A DNA stretch of 64,000 nucleotides. It comes from Sambucus nigra (taxonomy: Eukaryota > Streptophyta > Magnoliopsida > Dipsacales > Adoxaceae). Below the pieces are notes generated by a model that saw only the letters and a program-made list of their open reading frames with translations, had not been told where the DNA came from and ran no database searches. A program made the position numbers and the translations under genes. This document shows positions 12,138 to 22,935 of this stretch, piece by piece (the first letter of the stretch is position 1; each line of letters starts with the position of its first letter). Where the stretch lies: NCBI GenBank assembly GCA_949130495.1, contig OX422208.1, positions 693,051,702-693,115,701 on the forward strand. The letters are read 5' to 3'.

Positions 12138-12627
12138 TTATCTCTTTTTTCTCTCAGAGGTGAAAGTGATCCAAAGAGTGTAAACGTTGCACACATGAGT
12201 CCTATTTATACTAGAGCATGGAAGGATCTGGAAGGACGAAGCAAATCAATGATTAGGATTGAATACAAATGATCAAAGTAAATCTAATGGCTGAAGATGC
12301 ACCGCTTTTAAACACACTCTGATTGGTTCAAGGGTTAACACATGGATTAATTTAAAAGACATGCAGGTCATTGATAAAACCGATCCAATGGTGTAACTAA
12401 GGTCTTAGATATTTGTGGTAACAAAAACACAAATCTAGTGGTTATAATACCAACATATATAAGGCTAAGATTAACTAAAAGACGCGTGTTTTTGATGAAG
12501 AAAGAATTGAATTTCCCCCCACAATATTATCAAGCGCTTTCGGATTCTACCCAAGCTAAATTATAAGCACTTATGAAAATTATAAAACAACCCCAAAACA
12601 TTATAAAATCCAATTTTAAATTTCTAA

Positions 12628-12632
12628 AAATT
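12628..12632. repeat. TSD of Y (AAATT), left copy
   Basis: AAATT precedes the Y 5' LTR and recurs at 17924-17928 directly after the Y 3' LTR. The uninterrupted X LTR copy has the same AT-rich target once. Confidence 0.75.
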
Positions 12633-12650
12633 TGTAAGGACCGAATTTCC

Positions 12651-12810
12651 AATTGAGTCTTAATGTAGTTTTGACTTATTCTCGGAACAAAACATGTTTG
12701 AGTCATAGATAGTTTTTTATTGTCTGATCCAATTGAGTCTTAATATAGTTTTGACTTATTCTCGGAACAAAACATATTTGAGTCATAGATAGTTTTTTAT
12801 TGGCTGATCC
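12651..12810 (+). repeat. 80-base tandem duplication in Y 5' LTR only
   Basis: 12651-12730 and 12731-12810 are two adjacent copies, both starting AATTGAGTCTTAAT and ending TGATCC, with a handful of differences. The 3' LTR has this segment once (from 16756). The duplication arose after insertion, or the single copy reflects later loss. Confidence 0.9.
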
Positions 12811-13130
12811 CACGAGTCTATGATGCATTGAAGATTAATTATAGACATTGCGGCAAAGCTACAAAGCTTCAATCATGATCGAAATTTAATTGGTGCAATT
12901 TCGTATCTTCAAGGTTTAATTCCATTCCGAGATGACACATGTATGAATGCATAATGTTAATGTATCTCGGAATTCATTTTATAAATTAAGGATGTAATTT
13001 TTTTTTTAAAAAGGAATATGTTTTAAAAAGTGTTGTAGTTGTTTACACTTCGTTTATGTCAGATAAGGATGTATGAGAATTGGATAAAAGTTGGTTTTAC
13101 TCAAAACTCTATTTAAATTAAGAACTCTAT

Positions 13131-13247
13131 CAAACGACGCCATTCAAACGACATTTGATGTAGTTCGAACGAGATCCACTGTCGTTTGAACGACGTGGCA
13201 TCCCGCTCGAACGAGATTCTGACAGCGACGCAATTTTATTATAAATA
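13131..13247 (+). promoter_or_regulatory. Palindrome array and TATA box, Y 5' LTR
   Basis: Four TTCGAACGA-like palindromic sites, such as GTCGTTTGAACGAC and CTCGAACGAG, lie at 13131-13217 at about 22-25 base spacing. The TATAAATA box at 13240 follows 23 bases after the last. The placement suggests promoter elements; function is inferred. Confidence 0.6.
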
Positions 13248-13919
13248 GAGGTGTCCAGTTTCCTCAAAGGGTGTGAATTCTGGATAAAATATTTATGAAC
13301 CAAAAACCTATTTGCACATGTTTTCTAAGGTTTCAAAGGCTTAAACACATCCTTAGAGTTTGAAAAAATCCAAGCTTTCATTATTAAATATTTATATGAT
13401 CCTTGATGCACCAAGTTGAGTTTGTTCATCATTGAACACTTGTGATTACTGGTTTTGCGGTGAAGAAGCAACAGATATTGTGTTCAACATCATAGACGTA
13501 TCAAGCCGTATCGGTCGACACCGAGTCATTCGTGGAGTCGAGTGTTGTGGACGGGCATCATGGAAGACCGAATTTCTACGTGGGCACTATTGAAGAACGT
13601 TAGAAGATCAGAAGGAGTGTCAAGAACCTTGGGGATTGAGTCATTGAGGAAGACTAATCTGTTTTATACTCGCTTGGGCCGTCTGAGGTTTTTTCCCGTT
13701 TTGGGGATTTCCTTGTACATCCGACGTTGTGAGTATCTTTACTTAACTTTACTTGCTTTAATCACTAGATGCATGTTTAGGATTAATCAAGATAAAATCT
13801 AGTTAAGTTAATTTGTTCCACAACTTGGTTTAATAAAACTGAAAAAGAGAAAGTTTTTGGCATTCATCCTTATCTTAATTCCACAGAAACAAAAGTAATA
13901 TTTTTGGGGACCTACAAAT

Positions 13920-13931
13920 TAGTATTATAGC
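13920..13931 (+). promoter_or_regulatory. Degenerate iMet-type PBS of Y
   Basis: TAGTATTATAGC lies four bases after the 5' LTR and matches 9 of 12 positions of the iMet PBS TGGTATCAGAGC. Position and partial match support it. The changes would probably impair priming now. Confidence 0.6.
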
Positions 13932-14023
13932 TAAAAAAATTATTTTATTGTGTAGATATTTGTGTGTGTTTGTTTGGTTTTTACTCCTTATTTGTTTCTC
14001 ATACTTGGTTTGTTTGTCTCTCG

Positions 14024-14851
14024 ATGGATTGTCTAAGCTTTGACGACTTACCTCGTTTGAATTTAAAGTTTGTAAGACGTATAGAAGCTTTGGAGGAAGA
14101 AAATTCTCATTTTAAAAATATGATTGAATATTTGCAAAAGTTTCAAATTCAAAGAGATATAATTTGTGAGAAGTTTGGAGCTTTATGTAATATTTTTGAA
14201 TCTTTAAAAGTTTCCAAACAAGAGAGTGATGATAGAATTCTTGTTTTAGAGAGATAGTTAGAGAATTTGAAAAATTCAAGTGTTTGTGCCTTTGAGAAAA
14301 ATAATTCGATTAATGATTTTGTGGCACGAGAGAATAATCTTTGGGATAAGTTTTCTCACATTGAGGGGGAGCGATATAACCTTCTAGGGGTAATTGAAAA
14401 TCTAAATAAGGAGTCCCAAAATTTTGAGGAGTCTAATCGTTTACTTGAGTCGAAAGTTTTGAAGTTGAAAAAGGATTTATTTGACTTGAGTAGTGATGAT
14501 AGAGACTTATCTTATTCTACTGGTTTGAATGTCAAAGCCAAAACCATAGTTTGTTTTAGAGCGTCAACCACAACCGAGGGTGTTAGAAAAGGTCAACCTA
14601 AAGGTCCCATTCGTCGTCGTGTTTTCGCATGTTCACATTGTGGTAGGAAAGGTCACTTTAGGAGTTTTTGCTTTAATCTTAGAAAAGACCCCAAGAAGTT
14701 TAAACGTAGTGTCCCATCGATTCCCAAAACCTGTTTTGTTAGGTATACACCTGTTTGGGTTAGGAAATCCGCTTTGGAGATGCTAAATGTTTTGTTGGTT
14801 GATTCTCAAATGCATGCACATGATTCATCCCTTGCTATTTCTTATCGATAG
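14024..14851 (+). pseudogene. Gag-like coiled-coil zinc-knuckle protein of Y, one stop
   Basis: I start at the ATG at 14024 (MDCLSFDDLPRLNLKFVRRI); the frame is open from 13964. It is continuous to 14851 apart from one TAG at 14255-14257. The first 180 or so residues look like a long coiled coil, rich in Glu, Lys, Leu and Asn (RIEALEEENSHFKNMIEYLQ and further on RLLESKVLKLKKDLFDL). They are followed by a basic stretch and a CX2CX4HX4C knuckle, CSHCGRKGHFRSFC, near 14630. A WVRKSALEM segment near 14756 resembles the sequence that precedes protease in related copia gags, but the frame stops before any protease. It probably binds element RNA. The N-terminal capsid domain seen in X gag is not recognisable. 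Confidence 0.75.
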
Positions 14852-16722
14852 TTGCTTGCATGTTTGTCATATGCTAGTCTTTGCATTCATGATATACTCC
14901 TTGCTAGTATTATGACATGTTTATCTTTTATATTATTTTCACTTATTTGAGTCTCATTGAAAAATACAAAAAGATTTTGTTTTTTTATAAACCTTTTGAA
15001 AAAACCAAAAATATTTTCAGTTTTTGTGTCCTGAGTTAACATGTTTGATATGGCATATTGGTGTTTTTGGGCCCCCTTCCCTCCATTATCCATGTGGCTA
15101 GGACATTTGGTCATTATTACCGATGCTTAGAATGATTTTAACCATTGTATTATGGGGATGTTTCGAAGTTGATATGCGCTTTGATTCGACTTTGTATATA
15201 TGCCATCTTTTCACACATGCACAAGTTTATATAGATGTTTGACTACTCCTGCATATTTGAGTTTGATGAGACGTTCTTATCTCAATTTTTTCATCTATGC
15301 GTAAGTATTCATAAGGAGTAGGTGGTCATGTAATAACCGTTTGCCTGTGAGTTTTTTTTTATAAATATGATGAGTCTACGAAAAAGGGTTGCGAGAGTGT
15401 AAAATTGGCTCGTTGTGAAAGTCACCGTTTAAAAGAGCCCAAAAAAACGCGTAAGGCAAGAAAAAGAATCATATGCCAAAGATGGTCCAATTTAGTTTAG
15501 TTCATTCAAAAGAAAAATATGATATATATTTGAGGGAGTTTGGATGGATTAAAAATTTAAACGGGTTTGCACAAAGAATCATATAGTTGAAAATTCGTGT
15601 CATAATGCTATTGTTTGTAGAATCATCAAAATTTCGGATTCATGTGCATGATGTTTGTTTAGTTCATTAAGCTCACACTTTAATTGTCACATATGGCTAT
15701 AATAAAGTTTGATGATAGATTGCTATTGATTAGAAATTCTTGATCGTTTTGATGTGTTGGTATTGTGATTCATTTATTTTAGTTCACACACATGCATTCC
15801 ATGTTCATATTTCATGTTACTCATATTTGTTTATTTTGAGTTTTGCTACTGTTTTCTCAGTTTTGAGCCCCTTCTAGTTTAAATTTTCCTAAATTCTTTC
15901 CACTGGGCAACACTGTTTGATTTTTTGGGGAGACTGTGAAAATTTGAGTATGTCATTCAAACGATATACTGTTTCATTCGAGCGATGTCTTAGTTCATTC
16001 TAACGACATCCCTGGCTCGTTTGAACGATAGCCTGATTTGACCAGTTTGACTTTTGGATGGCTGTCTTTCTGTTTCACTACCCTGCTGCATATTGATTTA
16101 TATTTTGGTACTGTATTTCTATTTATGCATCTTACCTTGATTTGCTGATATTTCTTGCTGCATTTGATTCGTTTATCACACCTGCTTAGACTGATCTAGC
16201 TTTTGTGTGATTCATTATTTACTAGCTACTGATTTAACCTTGATTCATCATATTTAGATGGTTGTTTCGTGTTTATCTAGCTTTACTTCTCTTTTAATTC
16301 ATTCAAATTGGTATCACATTGGTTTAGCATGCTAGATTTGTTTATCTTTTCACCGGCTTGTCTATTCGAGACAAAAGGGGGAGAGAGATGTCTGTGATGT
16401 AGGGGGAGTTTATGTCATGTTTACATAATGGTATTTTATATTGATTTATATCATTTGTTCCTCCGTACTTCACTAGGTACTTTTCCATTTCATGTGTGTA
16501 GGTATGCTTAAAGATATTCGAGATTCCAAGTCTACATCACATTCAAACATTCGAGACAGTTTCATGCTTGTCGGTTCATTGTTGAAGAACCTTATCCTAT
16601 ACTGATGATCCTATACTGATGATGTATTTTTCATTTTGGGTTTTATGTGATGGGATTTATGCGTCATATGGCTTCACGGCGTGGCTTAGGCATTTCACTG
16701 TTGGTTTTATCCCGGAATAGTC
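14852..16722 (+). other. Non-coding interior of Y
   Basis: No coding frame of note. It holds a palindrome cluster at 15951-16030 similar to that in the LTRs, and two PPT-like G-tracts, ACAAAAGGGGGAGAGAG at 16371-16387 and TAGGGGGAG at 16400-16408. Multiple PPT copies upstream of the 3' LTR are a known Sirevirus trait. Confidence 0.6.
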
Positions 16723-16733
16723 AAAGGGGGAGA
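16723..16733 (+). promoter_or_regulatory. PPT of Y
   Basis: AAAGGGGGAGA stands two bases before the 3' LTR start at 16736. It is identical in core to the PPT of X. Confidence 0.85.
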
Positions 16734-16735
16734 TT

Positions 16736-17923
16736 TGTAAGGACCGAATTTCCAATTGAGTCTTAATGTAGTTTTGACTTATTCTCGGAACAAAACATGT
16801 TTGAGTCATAGATAGTTTTTTATTATCTGAACCCACGATTCTATAATGTATTAAAGATTAATTGAAGACATTTCAGCAAAGGTATAAAGATTCAATCATG
16901 ACCGAAGTTTAATTGGTGCAATTTCATGTCTTCAAGGTTTAATTGCATTCCGAGATCACACACGTATGAATGCATAATGTTAATGTATCTCGGAATTCAT
17001 TTTATAAATTAAGGATGTAATTTTTTTTAAAAGAATATATTTTAAAAAGTGTTTTAATTGTGTACACTTCGTTTATGTCAAATAAGGACGGATGAGAATT
17101 CGATAAGAGTTGGTTTTACTCAAAACTCTATTTAAATTAATAACTCTATCCGACGACGTCGTTCAAACGACATTTGATGTCGTTCGAACTAGATCCACTG
17201 TCGTTCGAACGACGTGGCATCTCGCTCGAACGAGATTCTGACAGAGACGCAATTTTATTATAAATAGAGGTGTCCAGTTTCCTCGAAGGGTGTGCATTCT
17301 GGAAAAATCAGTTTACGATCTAGAACCTGTTTGCACATGTTTTCTAAGGTTTCAAAGGCTTAAACACATACTTAGAGTTTGCAAAAATCCGAGCTTTCAT
17401 TATCAAATGTTTATGTGATCCTTGCTACACCAAGTTGAGTTTGTTCATCATTGAACACTTGTGATGGTTGGTTTTGCAGTGATGAAGCGACTTATATCAT
17501 GTTCAACGTCGTAGACGTATCAAGCTGTATCTGAGGACACCGAGATATTAGTAGAGTTGAGTGTTGTGGATGAGCATCATGGAAGACGAAATTTCTGCGT
17601 GGGCACTATTGAAGAACGATAGAAGATCAGAAGGAGCATCAAGAACCGTGGGGATTGAGTCATTGAGTAAGACTAATCTGTCTTTGTAAAACCATTGTTC
17701 ATAGTGATTGTCTGGCTTGGGCCGTCCGAGATTTTTTCCCGTTTTGGGTTTGTCCTCGTACATTCGGTGTTGTGAGTATCTTTACTTAACTTTACTTGCG
17801 TTAATCAATAGATGCATGCTTAAGGTTAAACAACATAAAATTGGGTTAACCTAATTTGTTCACAACTTGTTTTTTGTTTAAAACACACATTTTTTTCACT
17901 GGGTGATTATCCGGACCTAACAA
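16736..17923 (+). repeat. 3' LTR of Y
   Basis: It starts TGTAAGGACCG and ends GGACCTAACA, and matches the 5' LTR without the 80-base duplication. It has its own palindrome array (17151-17236) and TATAAATA at 17259-17266. The last 100 bases differ more from the 5' copy than the rest. Confidence 0.88.
17151..17266 (+). promoter_or_regulatory. Palindrome array and TATA box, Y 3' LTR
   Basis: The same four sites as in the 5' LTR are present, including the perfect palindrome GTCGTTCGAACGAC. The TATAAATA box lies 23 bases downstream. Confidence 0.6.
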
Positions 17924-18212
17924 AATTATTTTAAAAATACAAAAAATTATTTAAAATATCCCAAAAATTATAGAAAATCATTTTAATGGGATTTAACTCA
18001 CAGACATCCATACTATGAAGAGTGCAACACATAAATGCAATCATAGGTGAATGTGTTGGTGTTCTACCTTTAGGAACTTTCGAGGAATTCAAATATAGAG
18101 TCTGAAGGCTTTTTTGTAGATAAGGATATGACTCAATTTTGTCACTATTTCCAAACTAGATGAGCACCTATATAATATAGACTCAAGTGAGTCAAAGATA
18201 TAGGGTGCTTCA

Positions 18213-20880
18213 TCCTAATGAACACCGAATCCTACATGGCTTGCTAGTTAATTAATTTTAATTCAATGATGGCACGGGTAATAAGAAAATGGGATAAAAT
18301 GATTGAGTGAGTATGAAATCTTGACTCGTTTCAATGATCAGGTCTAGGTCTTAGGTTCATTAATTCATCAAACCATTCAAATTAAGTGTGATGCGGTAAT
18401 AAAAAGCATATAGCAGCTCACACAAAAATGGACTCGTTTGCAAGAGATTCGCGAGTGATAAACAAATGTACCTCCCACGGATTTTACACACGTGGGGTGA
18501 AGAATGAGTTGAGTCGACCGGGGGGAAGTTCACCTAACTTTAGTCGTCCTCGGGAGTCATACGGACCCTAAATAAAGACACTTTTAATTACACTCCAGGG
18601 GCATTCTCTCTATTTTGTTTCGTTTCCCTTTTCCCTTTTCCTTTTTCACATTTTCCTTTTTTTTTATGAATAGTGATTACAAATAAATTGGTGTAAAAAA
18701 TGCACCCAAATAAATAAATCGCCTCAATTATCCTATTACAACCAGTCTAATGAATGAAAATAACAACTACAAAAATGTGAAATACAAGTCTTCAACTTGT
18801 CTACTCGTAAAAAAAGCAGCAACAATGCCATTCGATAACACGATTTTTTTGTATGTGCCGTTGCCTTCAAAAGTCGAGTCTCATAATCCCTCGAATATCT
18901 ACAAAACTTGTTAAACAACTCGTATTGTGATAAATACGGGTATCAATCCAACTTTCAGGTGGTGAAACAACTAATGTGAATGCTTGCAATTTCAATTTTT
19001 TTATTAAAATCTTTTTTTTTTATATATTTTATTTATTTTTTTAAAACAATTTCAAGGGAGAATTAACTAATTAATATCTTAGATGACTAATTAAACTAAA
19101 AAAACACATAATCGAGTGTTATAAATGTGGGAAGGACAAGGGATGGGATTATACGACATGACTCGTTATTTTAATTTCCTAATTTATTTATTTAGAATAT
19201 TTCAAGATAATATTAAAGTCATAATCTAACTCTCGTTACAATTATAAATTGACTAATATCTTTTTCAGAAAACTAATTTAAAAATGCCACAACTCTAAAA
19301 AATGAATTTATACTCTCTTTAAAAAAATCACCCGTTAAGATCGATGTATTAAAAAAAATATATGAATCTGTGAATCAAAATTCGGAGTTAACACTGTAAT
19401 TTTAATATTATAATCCGTAAAAACCTATCTCTAGATTGATTCCAAAATTAATCATTACATTTAAAATGAAATAATTTGCCCTCTCTCGAAGCATATATTG
19501 ACATGTGATGATACCAAAATTATTTTTTCTAAAAATATAACAAACAAATAAATATATTAATTAATCTAACATTGCACACGTTTTATCCCGACCCTTGAAC
19601 GGAATGTTTAGCCAAATATTCTCATGTTAGCATAGACAACAATCAATAAAATATCAAGAATGATATAAGTTGAAAAAGGAAGGAAGAAATAGAATACGCA
19701 AAGTTTCCCTACTGAATTGCTTTCTTGAAATGCGTCCAGCTTCTTCACATAAATAATGCCCACTTGATTACAATAAAATAAAAGAAATGATCCTAACAAT
19801 ATTCTAAACTTAAAGTAATTTGTTTTCTAATTTTCTGACTTTTTTTTCCTCTCGAGACTGTAAAAAAGAATGACACTTTGTACTCTGCAGTCTAAGATCT
19901 CCCCTCATAACTGTGCTGGCCCTTATTTTTTATAACCTATGATTTTGGTTTGTAAGGAGAGATTTGAGGGATTTAAAAATCTAAGTCAAAGATTTTTTAA
20001 ATGAGCTGCTCTCCTTATGCACATGGATTTTGGATTTTGGCAGGTGGCTTGATATAAGGAAGATAAGGTTTCTATTTTTTGGGGATTTTGGAGGAAGGTA
20101 TTAGGCTTGGGTTGCCATTAGTGTGAGGGGTGAAATGAGAGGTAGGGTTGTGTGTTTAATTTTCATAAAAAAATTAAAATAAAACTAACTAAGTGTTTAA
20201 AACTCAACTAAAAATAAAATCAATAAAACTAAAAAAAATAAAATCTACTAAAATGAAAAACAAAAAAAGTAAAAATCCTAACATATTAATAAAAGATTCA
20301 GAATAAAATAAAATAAAAATAATAAAACTAAACTAAAAACTAAAATCAAATCAAATAAAATAAGATAAAAAAACCTAATAAAGCCGCCTATTATATATAC
20401 ATAAAAATTAAAAAACAGTCGACGCACAATAACGGATCCTAATATTTACAACTCTACGCACACAAATAAAATATAAAAATCCTAAAAATTATACACTAAA
20501 AATCTAAAAAAAATTAAAAGTACAAACTAAACACACACGAGGTTCAGGTGATGGCTTGGGCTCGTTTTAGGCTTAGGTTTGGTACGAGAATGGGTTTAGG
20601 GCATCAGTATTGATCTGAGTACACTCAAAAGGGGACTTCTGACTTTACGATCACTTTAATTTTCTTCATTGAACACTTTTGACCGCTACTTTGTTGTAAT
20701 TGATTGAATTTAGCACAATTTGATACCGTGACTGCCTATTGAACCGCAATACAGATAAATATGCACATAAGGCCAATTTTATTGAAAACGAACGATTAAA
20801 ATTCCTTTATTTTGGGCATAAATTAAATACTTTTGGGGATGTATCATAAATGAAATCTAAACAAGGAGCTTAAACTTCTA
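18213..20880. other. Unassigned AT-rich DNA; its start continues W
   Basis: TCCTA at 18213-18217 is the right TSD of X, so the following bases continue the upstream part of W. I saw no coding frame, LTR pair or tRNA. 20160-20550 is strongly A-rich with repeated AAATAAAACTAA-like phrases. The W LTR may lie here but I could not bound it. Confidence 0.4.
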
Positions 20881-20885
20881 TATAC

Positions 20886-20930
20886 ACTAGGTGTAAACCC
20901 GTGCGATGCGCCGGTGAGACTATTGGTGAC
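20886..20930 (-). mobile_element. Possible Helitron 3' terminus
   Basis: On the minus strand a short imperfect hairpin (CCGGCGC, loop ATC, GCACGGG) is followed after about 8 bases by CTAG (20890-20887) and then T. Helitron 3' ends have a hairpin 10-12 bases before CTRR and insert before T. I found no matching TC-type 5' end, so the element is not bounded and this may be chance. Confidence 0.35.
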
Positions 20931-22481
20931 AATCGATTTAACGTTTGAGTTAAAAAAGTGTTTTACAATATGTGACTTGAAATAGAGACATCAATATTTT
21001 ATAGATTTCATAAAAAAGGTGGACTATCAAAAGAAAAGATAAAACAACTTGCACAAAAAAATTGGATAAAATCTCTCAATTAAAACTATGTCAATATCGA
21101 ATCTAGCTTCCTATAATTGATAAAACTCAAATTCATACCAGTAGACAATCAAAATGGTCATTCCATATTGAATAAAACTTCTGAAAAAATTGTGTATTAA
21201 AAATAGAAGGGCATAAAATTGATCCAACTTATTTAGAATTGTCCATTACATATATTAGCCTCATCAGCTACTAAAGACTTATTTAGAATTGATGATCATA
21301 CTTCTTGTGTTATATATGTTAGAATTAAGCTAAAGACTCCTATTAGATCATATTTACAGGACACATATCTTAATAGAACCAAACGTACGAAGCCTACTAA
21401 AAAATTTCACTACTTAAATATATACCTATGTGATATAGGCAAAAATATATTCTTAAAACGTAAAATCCACATTAAATATTTTTATGTTCATTGATTATTA
21501 TTCTCTAATCTAACAAGAGTGAAGTAAAAGATTACATTTGAAAGAAAAATAAATATACATAAAAATAAAAATAATATTTATAAAAAAGAGTGTTTTTTTA
21601 ACTTGCCACCCAACATTTTATACCGATATTTGTATTTATATCCCACTTTTTTATTAATTGTGATTACCCCCCAAAGTTAGTAAAATATAGTAGTTGCTAT
21701 TAAAATTCATAGTAAAGGCCAACTCACCCCCATTTTAATCCAAAACAATATGAAAGTAAAAAAATGAAATTGAAAACATATTATAAAATTTGAAAATTAT
21801 AGAAAAATAGTTAAAAAATTTGCAAATTACAGAAAATATTTTTGAAATAAAAAATGAATAAAAATAAATATAAATTTAAAAAGTTATAAAAATAGTAAAA
21901 CTCATAAAAAAATATTAAAAATAATAGGGAAAACATTTAGAAAGTATTAAATATATTGAAAAAATATGATAAATCTGAAAATAATATAAAAAGTATTTCA
22001 AATTATAGGAAAACAATTTAAATGAAAAAAATCATTTAAAAATTCCAAAAACATGAAAAAAACTTTTTTTACCACATTTTTAAGGGAAAATAGTAATAAT
22101 TTTTTTGGGGGCAGATATTATAAATCAAGTAAATAAAAACTATTTTTGTAAAAAAAGAAGTTAAATCAAATAAAAAGATAAGTTACTAAAAAACAGAAAG
22201 AAAAAAAATAAGTTAATATTTTTTTTTCTAAACACATTTTTTATTTACGTGATTTAAAATATTCGTCGAAATGTTTTTTTTTACTATTTTTTGGTTCAAA
22301 AAACTTTACAGTTTTCTTAATAACTTTCTTTTGGAAATAAGAATTATTTTTCTAAAACTATATACAAAAAAATTGGTAACATATTTTTCCAAAATTGAAA
22401 ATAAAAATTATTTTTCTAAGACAATAAATAGAAATTATTTTTCTAAAACTATAAGTAAAGATTAATTTTTTAATTACTTAT
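20931..22481. other. Unassigned very AT-rich DNA
   Basis: No gene or repeat pair is recognisable. Long A and T runs dominate at 21540-22480, and short open frames there, for example 22271-22465, are Phe/Lys/Asn-rich and look accidental. Confidence 0.5.
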
Positions 22482-22870
22482 TGTGGGTATCCGGATTTGC
22501 CATCATGGGCCCAGACGAGTAGCTTAATAAAAACAGCCCAAAGTCCGGACCCATCGCACCTCAACTAAATTCAGTTATAACTTAGTCCTCTCTTGAAATC
22601 TCGTAGGGAGATATTCTAGGAGAGAAAGATGGACGTGGGGGAGTCCAACACCCCCACTCCCTGAAGAGAAACATGTATATAAAAAACCCTAAGCCTGGGG
22701 CAAAAGGCACGCACGATATTCTCTATAAAACTGACTGCACCACCGTGGACGCAGGCATTCTTGCTGAACCACGTACATACTGTATTGTGTGATTGGCATT
22801 TTATCTTCTTTATTTCCTCTGGTGATTGTGCTTTTCTTATTTATTTGTGTTGAATATAATTGTCACCACA
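22482..22870 (+). repeat. 5' LTR of Z
   Basis: It starts TGTGG and ends CCACA, a perfect 5-base inverted end. TATATAAAA at 22676 is a likely TATA box. It matches 33435-33760 closely, except that the 3' copy has about 27 extra bases (33684-33710) and is truncated. Confidence 0.9.
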
Positions 22871-22872
22871 AT

Positions 22873-22891
22873 TGGCACCGTCTGTGGGAAC
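22873..22891 (+). promoter_or_regulatory. PBS of Z
   Basis: TGGCACCGTCTGTGGGAAC follows the LTR after two bases. This form is familiar at the PBS position in plant gypsy elements of the Tat group. I do not assign the tRNA. Confidence 0.8.
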
Positions 22892-22935
22892 GTTTGTCTT
22901 CCCTGAGAAATCCCTCACCAACAAAGAAATTTGAA

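Larger units (their letters stand above)
12633..13916 (+). repeat. 5' LTR of Y
   Basis: It starts TGTAAGGACCG and ends GGACCTACA, with near inverted-repeat ends. It matches 16736-17923 throughout. It is longer mainly because of an 80-base tandem duplication near its start. A TATAAATA box lies at 13240-13247. Confidence 0.88.
12633..17923 (+). mobile_element. Gag-only (non-autonomous) copia element Y
   Basis: Two LTRs (12633-13916 and 16736-17923) share the end structure TGTAAGGACC...GGACCTA(A)CA and enclose about 2.8 kb. The element has a weak iMet-type PBS, a gag-like frame with one zinc knuckle, and a PPT, but no protease, integrase or RT that I can find. It is flanked by AAATT on both sides (12628-12632 and 17924-17928). 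It would need enzymes supplied by a related full-length element. The AAAGGGGGAGA PPT, extra PPT-like tracts and coiled-coil gag suggest a Sirevirus-derived element. Confidence 0.85.
3106..18212 (-). mobile_element. Complete Sirevirus-type Ty1/copia element X (minus), itself invaded by Y
   Basis: Two LTR copies flank an internal region with an iMet-type PBS (10933-10944), gag, protease, integrase, RT, RNase H and a PPT (5078-5090), in copia order on the minus strand. The five bases TCCTA occur at 3101-3105 and 18213-18217 and fit a TSD. Removing Y and its duplicated AAATT leaves a right LTR of about 1,971 bases against 1,972 on the left, which supports both boundaries. Long LTRs, the AAAGGGGGAGA-type PPT and the gag and integrase motifs fit the Sirevirus (SIRE/Maximus) group. 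All frames are broken, so the copy is dead. Confidence 0.88.
10946..18212 (-). repeat. 5' LTR of X, split by element Y
   Basis: The LTR is present as 10946-12632 and 17924-18212, separated by Y. After removal of Y it aligns end to end with 3106-5077. Its outer end reads TGAAGCACCC on the minus strand and abuts TCCTA (18213-18217). Sequence on both sides of Y rejoins at an AT-rich site that is uninterrupted in the other LTR near 4785. Confidence 0.88.

Noticed and set aside
12078..12272. Frame starting with a signal-peptide-like Leu/Ser run
   Set aside because: The run is the CT microsatellite inside the X LTR, and the frame is not conserved in the other LTR copy.
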